A stretch of 39,176 bases of DNA from Chloroflexota bacterium (GTDB lineage: Bacteria > Chloroflexota > Dehalococcoidia > Lucifugimonadales > UBA3495), in contig VXTR01000002.1 in NCBI GenBank assembly GCA_009837355.1, forward strand, positions 1 through 39,176, read 5' to 3'. Of this stretch, positions 23,561 to 32,700 are shown in pieces. The notes beneath the pieces are model-generated. The model was not told the origin of the DNA and searched no databases. It saw only the letters and a program-made list of their open reading frames with translations. The translations under genes were made by a program, and so were the position numbers. Every line of letters starts with the position of its first letter. Within the stretch, counting starts at the first letter, position 1.

Positions 23561-26500
23561 GGCGCTTCTCCCAACCGGGGTTGCCGATAGCGCGGCGCGC
23601 GCACGTCGCCGTGGGCCGCGGCGTGGTTGCTTAGGGCCTCCAGGACGGCGCGTTCGTCGGAGCCTGCCGGGGCTAGTTCGATGAGGGCCTGCAACAGTTG
23701 GTGGAAGAGGGCGTTGCGCTGGAGTCCCCGGCTGTCCAAATATTCATTCACCCTGGCCTGGTCGCCGGCCCGCCACAGTTGCATCAGCTTGTGCGCCTGG
23801 TCAATGAGGGGCGCCGGCCGCCCGCCCGGCCCTTCCAACCCCAGGCTGCGTGCCTGGCGGCGCTGCCAGGGCTTGAGCTTGACCTTGGCACCGCTCCCAC
23901 CTTCGCCGTTGTCATCACCTTCATCATCCTCCAGGGCATGGTCGTCAAGGCTGTCGGCAGCCGCGCGGTTCTTGGACTGTAGCAGGAGGTCATATTGGTT
24001 CGCCAACGCCGAGTCAGAGAGATTGCAGGAAAGAGCATAGAGGATGCAGCCGCCTACTGGCGCATCTTCTATCCCAAAGTCGTTGCGGTGCAGCAGGTAG
24101 TAAGTGGTCACGTCGTCCAAACCGGTGACGGCCTCCTCGCCGCCTCGGGTCAGTACCCGGCCCACCACAAAGTCCACTACCATCCGCCGGACCTCACGCA
24201 GGAACTCGGAGACGGCCATAATCTCGCCGGGAGCGTTGGCCTTACGGACCGCCGGGTATTTGCTGAAAGCTTCGAGAGCGGGACCGGTGGCGGCCCAAAC
24301 GAAGTCCGGGCCTCGGATCCCTGCATCCCAGAAGTCCCGCAGCTTCTGGGTGATATTATCCCGCATCTCATTGAGGACGTCGTTATCCCACCCTGGCCGG
24401 ACAGGTGGCCGCTTCCTACAGACCAACCAGACAGATGAAGCTAGGGCTGATGACCCGATTGCCCGGTTGCGGTTGCCCATTTCCGTCTGGATGGGCCAGG
24501 AACCGTCAACGACGAATCCGGACCGGATCAGCGCGGCAACCAACGTCTCCCAAGCGTCGGGCTGCTTGTTGGCAAACACCACGACGAGCCTTCCATCGGA
24601 CCGCAACGCGGAGTGACAAGCCTGAAACGCCCGCGCCATGCCGTCCTCGTAGCTTTGTTTCGACAGTTCCTTATCGCCCCCGAACCTGCTGGCGTCGTCA
24701 ATCAGCTCACCGTCGCCGGTATCATGGTTCCACTTGGGGCCCAGCGGATTCTGAAAGGCGTTGTCCATATCGTGGGAAAAACCGTGGGTGGTCCGCCGGA
24801 GCCATACGTGGAAAAAGTCCATACAATCGGAATATGGGATGGCGTCATAGTAGGGTGGGTCGGTGACTATGGCATCGTACTGCCCTGCGGATTTGACGGC
24901 GCCTTCGCTTTGTACGCTGGTCGCACACGCTGATTGAGCGGATTGAAGGGCGTGGCCGCTAAAGCGAGAAACCCATTCAAGGGCGCCGAGAAAGTTGCCG
25001 GATGTGTCCGACAGTGGGTTTACTTCGGCATAATCCCAGACGATAGGAAGCGCAAAACGTGCAAAGGTGTTTCTAATTATCTCGCCGGTGTTGTGCCAAG
25101 AACAAATAGCACTGGAATAGTCGGCCATACGATCGTTTGTCAGTACAAGATAGGCGGCCAGTGCTTCCCGCCATTCCCCCGGGTAGTCAGCAAGTTCTCT
25201 AGGTAATTGGCGCAACGCTTCTACAAACACGCCCAACGCCAGCAATTGCCGGTTGGTAAACAGCTTCCGCCAGGTGTCGAACCCGTAGCCGTCAACCGAA
25301 AAGGCGCGAGACGCCCCAACACCTGCCTTGGGAGTAGGCTCCTCGGGCAACCCGAAGGGGATGTCATCATAGAGGGCTTGCAACCGCTCCTCGCCCACCA
25401 GCGCGGCATTAATTTCGTGGTCCGTTGGCAAGCGGTATTCCTTTCCTTTTGGGCCGTCTACCACCACGGTGGTCATCACCGCGCCCAAGCGCCCGGCCTG
25501 CCCTTCCAGGCGAATATCGCCCATGGTCATAATGACGCCACAGCAAGGGCAGGTTGCGCCGGTGCGGGACATGGTGCCGACCCCGATGCGCTTATCATGC
25601 TCCCGCCGCTGCGCCGTGTTGCCGCCGTTTTGAGGCACATTGGGCTGCACGCCGAAGATTACCCCGGTCCGGTCTGCGTCCGGCTCCATAGTCAGCAGAA
25701 CGCGCTTGGTGTCCTTCTTGCACAACCAACGAGTTTTAAGCAGTGGCAGCGTAGCCCGGCATTGCTTGCAGGTCACAGTCCGGGCCCACAGGTAGGCCAC
25801 GGTGGGTTTAGCTACCCAACGAAGGTTGTCGGAGTCCTTCAGGTAAACGGCGTTGAACTCCTCGTTGAGGGGGTCAAGCTGGGCGACGCCGTTTTCATCC
25901 AGGTCGAGGAGACACAAGGAGCGCTGCTCTTCTTCTCCGGTAGGAGTCAGATGTTGATACTCGGCATAGGTAGGATAATAGGAAGCCAACTCCTTGCGGG
26001 CGCGGGCCAACACCCACCGACCCCAGGCGCGAACGTGCCATGCCAAGTCCGCCTGGTCTAAGGAATCGTCCTGGGACAGGTCGCCCAGTTGTACTCCCTC
26101 GCCCTTGCCGTGGCCCATTCGTTCCAAGAAGATCCGCAGCCTGGCCCCCTTGAAGCCCTTGGCTTTCAAGAAGGCTTCCATGAACTCCCGGTCAGCCAGG
26201 GCAAACTCCGGCAGAGGGCGGGTCTGGCCCGCCAGCTTCTGCGGGTATTCCAGGGTGCATTTCAGGATGAACCAGGCCACCGGGTTGATGTCCATGGCAG
26301 TGGCTTCGCAGCCCAGGCGCATGGCCTCCAGGGGTATGGCGCCGCCGCCAGCAAACGGATCAAGCACCTTGGGGGCGCGGCCACCGTAGGCGCTGCGGAT
26401 TTCCTTGCGGAACCATTCTAGGTCCGAACCGTTCTCCCTACCCCAGTGGAGGATGCCCCCTTCGGTCTCTTCCTTCACCCTCTCGACCACCCGGCCATTG

Positions 26501-26757
26501 ACCCGCTTGCGTTCGACCTTCTCTGTAACCCGGCCCGCCATGCGCAGCAAGATGTCTCTGCGTTTGTCGGCATCGCCCGGATCCGGCAGTAGCGTGGCTA
26601 TCAGCGCAGCCCGCGACGCCGCCAGCGGTCTCCGTGCCGGCCAGATGTGCAAGGTGGAAATATGCCCATGCCGCACGTTCTTCTCATGCACGGAATCCAA
26701 TGAAACCTGTTTGAGGGGGAATGCCACTTCGATTAGGCGCTTGTCGTTCCAGTTCAT
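23557..26757 (-). CDS. DUF1156 adenine/cytosine DNA methyltransferase (anti-phage associated)
   Basis: A protein of 1066 residues. The N-terminal DUF1156 signature KRLIEVAFPLKQVSLDSVHE and HGHISTLHIWPARRPLAASR (1-50) precedes the SAM motif DPFAGGGAIPLEA (133-145). The catalytic motif TDPPYYD follows near 632-638. Between them is an insertion with cysteine pairs (CKQC near 330-335, CPCC near 400) that look zinc-binding. DPPY fits an amino-methyltransferase (N6A or N4C). In HMA/DISARM-like loci such enzymes mark host DNA so that the helicase/ATPase machinery attacks only unmarked DNA. It begins about 60 bp after the Argonaute gene, the widest gap in the operon. Confidence 0.93.
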   Translation of the reverse strand: MNWNDKRLIEVAFPLKQVSLDSVHEKNVRHGHISTLHIWPARRPLAASRAALIATLLPDPGDADKRRDILLRMAGRVTEKVERKRVNGRVVERVKEETEGGILHWGRENGSDLEWFRKEIRSAYGGRAPKVLDPFAGGGAIPLEAMRLGCEATAMDINPVAWFILKCTLEYPQKLAGQTRPLPEFALADREFMEAFLKAKGFKGARLRIFLERMGHGKGEGVQLGDLSQDDSLDQADLAWHVRAWGRWVLARARKELASYYPTYAEYQHLTPTGEEEQRSLCLLDLDENGVAQLDPLNEEFNAVYLKDSDNLRWVAKPTVAYLWARTVTCKQCRATLPLLKTRWLCKKDTKRVLLTMEPDADRTGVIFGVQPNVPQNGGNTAQRREHDKRIGVGTMSRTGATCPCCGVIMTMGDIRLEGQAGRLGAVMTTVVVDGPKGKEYRLPTDHEINAALVGEERLQALYDDIPFGLPEEPTPKAGVGASRAFSVDGYGFDTWRKLFTNRQLLALGVFVEALRQLPRELADYPGEWREALAAYLVLTNDRMADYSSAICSWHNTGEIIRNTFARFALPIVWDYAEVNPLSDTSGNFLGALEWVSRFSGHALQSAQSACATSVQSEGAVKSAGQYDAIVTDPPYYDAIPYSDCMDFFHVWLRRTTHGFSHDMDNAFQNPLGPKWNHDTGDGELIDDASRFGGDKELSKQSYEDGMARAFQACHSALRSDGRLVVVFANKQPDAWETLVAALIRSGFVVDGSWPIQTEMGNRNRAIGSSALASSVWLVCRKRPPVRPGWDNDVLNEMRDNITQKLRDFWDAGIRGPDFVWAATGPALEAFSKYPAVRKANAPGEIMAVSEFLREVRRMVVDFVVGRVLTRGGEEAVTGLDDVTTYYLLHRNDFGIEDAPVGGCILYALSCNLSDSALANQYDLLLQSKNRAAADSLDDHALEDDEGDDNGEGGSGAKVKLKPWQRRQARSLGLEGPGGRPAPLIDQAHKLMQLWRAGDQARVNEYLDSRGLQRNALFHQLLQALIELAPAGSDERAVLEALSNHAAAHGDVRAPRYRQPRLGEAP

Positions 26758-26817
26758 GGCTCAACCATATTCTTTAGCTGACAGGGTCCCCAATTCATCC
26801 TTGGTTGCGGCTAAGGA

Positions 26818-28323
26818 TCAGATATAAAACTTGAACGTGGGCCGCCGCTCGGTAACCGTAGGGTTGCTCACCAGAATCTCGCCGACTGCATCCGAGAACT
26901 TCACCGTTACCGGCTGGGAATCACCGGAGTTGCAGGCGTTGTAATTGAGTTTAGTCAGTCCCAAAATGTCGCTGGCTACCTCAACGAGGTTTGCGTCTCC
27001 GTGTTGAATGTCAATTTGTAATGGAGCTGGCGTTTCCCATCCGTCATAGGTCCCGAGTCGCTGTTTGAAACCCGAAGCAAACAAGTATCCTTGTGTCGGA
27101 GAATGTTGCCACAAAGTTCCCCTTAGAACTGGCCAGCTCTTATCAGGCCGATAGAGACGTGGACCTTCCCGCCTAGGGCGAACACGGATTCCCACGACCT
27201 TTAGACCGTTGGGTGCCGCCGAGCGGTACCCCTCAAACTCTTCCTCGCTGATGCTGGATCGGGAGTGCAGAAAGACTTCAGTCAATTCTTTGCCGTGCAA
27301 ACGCTCGTAGGTTTCGAGAGCGCCCTTGAGCAAATCGTGGGCAGCTTGGCCAGTGAGTCGGAATTGCCATTCTTCGGGAGAATACCACGGTCCATAGTTG
27401 CCCAAAAACACTATACCGTCTCCATCGTCTAGGAACATCTGAGCAGCGCAGGCCGCTGTATTCGTGCCACTTTGATCATTGACACGCCGGAACGCAAGAC
27501 CGATGTAGCACACGCCACTTCTGGCTGTAGCCAGCCTCCACGGCTTGCCGCCTCCCTTATAATACAACGTGCTCCCAAGATTCCACATTCGATTGGACAT
27601 AGGGGTCAGAGGACGTAAGCCGAATTGGTTGTCGTCATTAAGCCTCAGTGTCGATTCGCGTATGATTTGAATCGGCGCATCGTAAGCCATGGCACGAGCC
27701 TTGATTTGCCTGCGAAAATCAAGAGAAAAGTCGTACTGTTCGCGGTCGTATGCTGAGAACATCTCAAGCTGCCCTCGCCTCCGTGACTTGATGCGGTCCC
27801 TAGAAACCACTTCCCCTGTGCGATCAGCCACACGAGACCTAATGCGGCAGGTATCGTGGACCTGATCAGGAACCACGCACACGATAACTCCCATGCGCTC
27901 ATCTAGTTTCTGGAAGTCTTGAAAGGGCGAGAGATATCGATTTACAACTGAATATACCCTTTCGTAAGCATCGTGTCGACGAGCCTCTTCACTCAGCGAA
28001 TTGGCATCCAGCTCGTGCGTCCAGACTGGGGTGGCTCGCCACTCGCTGGCAAAGGCCACTTGAAACCCAGGGTAGGGAGGCCAGAGTTGCTGACGGCCGT
28101 TTGGCGCGTCGGTCCAAGCGGCGGACATAGCTTGAGACCACTCCAAAAACAAGTCCAAACCCTTGGCCGTAGCGACAACGCCGTAAGACAGAGCCGCAGG
28201 ATGGCCGGGCGAGTCTGCGTCGCATGGACCGAACAGCGACAGACCATCACGCGGATCTGGGATATGCTGCCCATATCTGAATTCCAGAGCTGGCTCATCA
28301 AAAGTTTTCAGGTCATAGGACAT
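26818..28323 (-). CDS. Short prokaryotic Argonaute (MID-PIWI), SPARTA subunit
   Basis: The ATG at 28323 gives 501 residues; a GTG four codons earlier (28335) is an alternative, so the gene starts 5-17 bp after TIR-APAZ. The length fits a short pAgo, which has only MID and PIWI domains. The PIWI start reads GVCYIGLAFRR, where catalytic Argonautes have Asp in place of that Ala, so slicer activity is not expected, as in other short pAgos. It also has LRPLTPMSNRMWNLGSTLYY before it and FLHSRSSISEEEFEG as a later strand/helix. In SPARTA, guide-loaded pAgo bound to invader nucleic acid activates the partner TIR to destroy NAD and abort infection. The pair is complete here. Confidence 0.9.
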   Translation of the reverse strand: MSYDLKTFDEPALEFRYGQHIPDPRDGLSLFGPCDADSPGHPAALSYGVVATAKGLDLFLEWSQAMSAAWTDAPNGRQQLWPPYPGFQVAFASEWRATPVWTHELDANSLSEEARRHDAYERVYSVVNRYLSPFQDFQKLDERMGVIVCVVPDQVHDTCRIRSRVADRTGEVVSRDRIKSRRRGQLEMFSAYDREQYDFSLDFRRQIKARAMAYDAPIQIIRESTLRLNDDNQFGLRPLTPMSNRMWNLGSTLYYKGGGKPWRLATARSGVCYIGLAFRRVNDQSGTNTAACAAQMFLDDGDGIVFLGNYGPWYSPEEWQFRLTGQAAHDLLKGALETYERLHGKELTEVFLHSRSSISEEEFEGYRSAAPNGLKVVGIRVRPRREGPRLYRPDKSWPVLRGTLWQHSPTQGYLFASGFKQRLGTYDGWETPAPLQIDIQHGDANLVEVASDILGLTKLNYNACNSGDSQPVTVKFSDAVGEILVSNPTVTERRPTFKFYI

Positions 28324-28340
28324 AATGGATTTCACCCGTG

Positions 28341-29684
28341 TTACCCTTCCGCCTCGTTCAATTCTTCGCCATCTTCATGCCAAAGGGGATGGGTTTTATC
28401 TGGTATGGCCACTAGTTCATCACGGATTCGAATGGGAGCGTTGAGAGTAATTGGCCATGCGTTGATGATCAATTGCTGGTCCCCATGAGGCCCAACACGA
28501 ATCTTCATGTCCTCATCGGCAAGCAGTTGAGCAATACCGAGCGTTCGCGCGGACCATTCTTTGTTGAACCAAAATCTACAGAGGTGCTTACGCCGTGACG
28601 TTGTCTTTTGCTCACTTAGCGGAACTCCCTTAGTATCCGTAAAGTAGATGCGATTTCGGAGAAATAAGACGAACGGGTCAGTATGGTCTTGAAGCACCGA
28701 AAACGATGGGCTCAAGTGGTATCGGTAAACCTCACCGCCATCCTTGGTAGGAAACTTGCGTTCTCCAAGTCCCAAGAACCGCCGGCTCGTTCCGTCAGAC
28801 AATCTGAAGGAGACAGTATTGTTTCGGAGCAGGCCATGTGGTAAATACCACTGCCTTTTGTCTGCCCGGTAGACCATTCCTTTGGATTTGAGCGCTTGGT
28901 CCATGCAGCCATGCAATAGGCTGACTATCAGATCCCGTGTCTTGATTCCGTGAATTGATGAAGACTTTCGCCAGTCGATTAGATCGACGAGTTGAAAACC
29001 GTAACGGTCGCTCAACTCAGCTGGAGGATCGTGAAAAGCGAGAAATTGAGAGGTGGAGGGCATTCTCGATGCCCATGCCCTCCGGACTGCCCACGCGTCT
29101 TTTGCCGAGAGGTCAGATATTGGTCGATACTGTCGGATAAATCGAGGCACCAACTCAACCTCGAAGCAGTTGCTGATTAGTTGTTCAGGTTCATTGTGCA
29201 CAGCCGCCCCTTGGACCATGGAGCGAACCGCCAGAAGAGGTCCGTTTGGTAATGTCCTAGGTGCGTTGATAGATTCCAGTTTGGCCAAAAGCGAAGCCAA
29301 GCCTTCATGCCAACTTGGGGTAAATGGGATGTAAGTGATTGGCTGATAATTCCACGTAATTTCGTCGGGTGTAAGGCCTTCCACATTCAGGGGGATTACG
29401 AAGTCATTGATTCCGAGTTTGTTCCCTATCGCCCTGCCCTTCAGCCATTCTCCCTGTGGATTAGGCTTCTGCATCGACGCTCGGGAAAGAAGCGCAATCA
29501 TGCGAAAGGTTCGTTCATCAATGGCCTTGTCAATGTCATTGGGCCAGTTCTCCCCGCCCAGCAGCTTCAGGCGGTCATACCATACGGCGTATCCCTCTGC
29601 GGCAAGGCGACGCGCGAGCCAATCGGATAAGAACGATTGCTCGGTCGCGTAACTGATGAAGAGATGGTCACGTTTTGGCGTCAT
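28341..29684 (-). CDS. TIR-APAZ protein, SPARTA effector subunit
   Basis: The ATG at 29684 is preferred (447 residues); TTG at 29705, closer to GAGGAA, is possible. The N-terminal TIR domain (about 1-140) begins KRDHLFISYATEQSFLSDWL and contains YDRLKLLGGENWPNDIDKAI, where a Glu in the loop/helix is expected to catalyse NAD cleavage. The rest is the APAZ region (about 150-447), the PAZ/N-like part that binds the Argonaute in a heterodimer (SRMPSTSQFLAFHDPPAELS and FWFNKEWSARTLGIAQLLAD among its strands). The partner lies directly downstream. In SPARTA, guide-target binding makes heterodimers assemble into NADase tetramers. Embedding between helicase and methylase genes is unusual. Confidence 0.92.
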   Translation of the reverse strand: MTPKRDHLFISYATEQSFLSDWLARRLAAEGYAVWYDRLKLLGGENWPNDIDKAIDERTFRMIALLSRASMQKPNPQGEWLKGRAIGNKLGINDFVIPLNVEGLTPDEITWNYQPITYIPFTPSWHEGLASLLAKLESINAPRTLPNGPLLAVRSMVQGAAVHNEPEQLISNCFEVELVPRFIRQYRPISDLSAKDAWAVRRAWASRMPSTSQFLAFHDPPAELSDRYGFQLVDLIDWRKSSSIHGIKTRDLIVSLLHGCMDQALKSKGMVYRADKRQWYLPHGLLRNNTVSFRLSDGTSRRFLGLGERKFPTKDGGEVYRYHLSPSFSVLQDHTDPFVLFLRNRIYFTDTKGVPLSEQKTTSRRKHLCRFWFNKEWSARTLGIAQLLADEDMKIRVGPHGDQQLIINAWPITLNAPIRIRDELVAIPDKTHPLWHEDGEELNEAEG

Positions 29685-29717
29685 ATCGTTGGCTCGACTG
29701 ACCAAAGTTCCTCTAGA

Positions 29718-32700
29718 TCACTCTGCGAAATCTAGAAGCTGTGATTCGCTTAAAGTGTACGCTCTGGATTCCTGTGTCTTGGCCAGCAACTTACCGAAGG
29801 GGTCTCGCACCCGCACCAGTCGGGGGTGGGGTGTGGCGCAGTCGAATACTACGTAGAGCCAGTATGTGTCGCGATTGTTGCACGCGCTAGCCCATTCGTT
29901 ATCTTGCAAATGTACTCCACCTCTCCCTCGGCGCCCTTTGACCTCAATTGCCAGCTTTTCCGAGGATCTGCCCGTAGCCCGCGGGCGCCTGGACAGTAGG
30001 TCGAATCCGGGCCAATTGTTCAACCCTGCGCGGCGGGCGAGTTCCGGGCGCGAAACGTCCGTAACTTGGGCGTTGACACTCTCCTCGTATGCGGTCGCTA
30101 CCCGGACAGCAATAGCCTCCACGTCGGCCTCGTACTGCTCCGTCTCCTCCGGATCCTGGGATGGAACAACGAGGGCATGGATGAGGAATTCTACTTCGCC
30201 CGGCCTTACGTTATCGGCTTCAGCCCGAATCCCATCTAGACGATTAGCGCGGGCTGCCGATAACCCCCGCTGGCGCTGTCTTACCCGGTCAAGCTCTCCG
30301 GCCGCCCGGTGGTCTCCGGTCTGAACCCTCTCGTTAAGGCGGATGCGGGCCGCGGCCAATTCAGCCGCCTGGTAATCGAAGCCGCGCGCCACGAACCCCA
30401 AGCGTTCATCTAGGCTACTGATGAGCCGTTGCCGCTGGGTCTGCGCCATACTGCCGGCCACATCTTGGGCGAACCCCTGGGCTTCCTGCATCAAGGTCCG
30501 GGCGGTATGAGCCAAAGGCTCGGAGCCGGGGGAGAAATCGACAGCGCCCTTGAGGAGAAGCAAGTGTTCGACCGGCGCCTCGTTCACAGAGCCGTCCCCA
30601 TTCTGGCGCAGGCCGACCAGCCTTGATTCAAGCAACCGGGACTCGGAGGCGGCTACCTCGGGCGAATGGGCAAGAGAAGGCGTTTCTGAGGCTGTCGGGC
30701 GCTCCAACGGCCCCACGACCGAGACCAGGGCTATATGAAACAGGTAAGGCTGATTGGCGTATGGGTCAATGAAGACCGAGCCTCTTAATCCTTCGTTCCC
30801 GAAACGTCCGACCACTGAGGCAGAGAGTCTGTCGAATACCTCTTCCCCCGGGTACATCCACACAGCGTCGGAGGCCTGTACTGGGCGGTAGACCGTCAGC
30901 CGGCCACGCTCCCCTTGCTGACGGGATTCTAGGGCGGGCAGCAACGGGTCCAAAGCCCTGCGTTCCGTAGGAACGAGCCGGAAGGTCGAGTCCAGGTCGC
31001 CATCAATCCTCAAGTCGAGAAGTGAAACAGACTTCTCTACGAAGCTGCGGACGTATCCGGGAAGCAACCGGCGGTACACTTCTTGGTCCACCGAATCTCT
31101 GACCCTGTCGAGTTCCCTGACCACATCTCCGCCCGGCCCGAACAGGCTACGCTCCCTCTCCTCAATGGCACGAACTTGGCCTTCAGTAAGGGTACCTTCC
31201 AACCGAGCAACTGCCTGGCTGGACTCCCCTTCGGTTAAGGTCTGTTCGATGTAGTCTTTGATGGACACGCCCTCGAAAAGGCGACCAATGACATCAAAGA
31301 CTTTCCCGGACTGGAGTTGACGGCGAATGGCCTCAAGCTTATCCAGCAACGTCTTGAGGACTAGCCCCTCACGGGTGGCTCCGGCGACTAGGTTTACTAT
31401 CACCACCGGGTTGTGAGCCTGCCCGTAGCGGTGGATGCGGCCCATTCTCTGTTCGAGACGGGCTGGGTTCCAGGGTATGTCAAAGTTGACCATTAGCCAG
31501 CAAAACTGGAGATTGATCCCCTCGCCCGCAGCATCGGTGGCCACCAGATATCTTGCCCCCTGTTCCGCTTCCGGCCTGCGAAAGAACTCAACCTGCCGTT
31601 CCCTTTCCTGGTAGGGCATCCCCCCGTGTATCGTGGCAATCTGGCCAGTGAATCCGAGGCCCTCAAGTCTATGGACCAAGAAATCGGCGGTGTCACGGTG
31701 CTCCGTGAATATGATGAACTTTTCGCCGGAATACTCAGGCTCCTCCAGCACCTCCCGTAATTTCTCAAACTTGGACTCTTCACGACTGTCGAAGAGACTC
31801 CGCGCCTTGTCCAGCAGGCTGTCCACTTTGATACGCTCTGCTTCCAGTTCAGCCAGGCTATGCGCTACCACGCCACCCAGTACTTGTTCCTCAAACTCCT
31901 CCAGGCGGTCGGAATCGTCTTCGCCCGCAGTCTGTTCCTCTGCTGTGGTTGTTTCAAATGCGTCATCAGTGCCGTGAAGCCGCTGTTGCTGGCGGGAGAG
32001 TTCCTCTTCGGGTAACCTTCCATCCCGAATACGCTCGATCATGTCCTCAAGTTTTTCGACGCGGCGCTGGAAAGACCGCATCAGCGCATAGGTGGAGCTG
32101 GCCAGTCGCCGCTGGAACACGCTCATGGCCAGTCTGGCCGCTGACCGATTTAACACGCGGGCCCGGTTGTAGTAACTTCGGATGTAGTCCGTCGTGGCGT
32201 CGTACAGTTCCTGCTCGCTTCCCGCACCTTGAGTCAATGCGTAACTCAGGGTATCGCATTGCCTTGTGGGGAAAAGTGCCGAACCGTCGAAATGGACAAG
32301 CTCCTCTTTGGTACGACGGATGAAGTGCCGTCGCCTTGCCTCGGTAGGGAACTGTTCGAATGCTTCATAGGTAGGCAGCGTCTCTGGTAGCAGCAGTCGC
32401 CACAGGTAGTAATAGGGAAAGTCTTTTCCCATGTGCGGTGTGGCAGTAAGCAAGAGGAGATGTTGCGCCGACCAAGGAAGCACCCACTGTGCACCGTCGG
32501 CGCCCGCTCCTGCTATGGCTTCCGCCAGCCGGTAACGCTCAGTTCTACGGACCCTGAAGTCGGGCAGGCGGTCAGCCGAGAGCTTGTGGGCTTCATCGAA
32601 CACGACCAAATCGTATGGCTCGGTTGCCGTATCGGCGAGATGAGCAAACATACGTTCATCGGCTAGGGTGTCCACGCTGACGATGACAAGATCACTCTCG

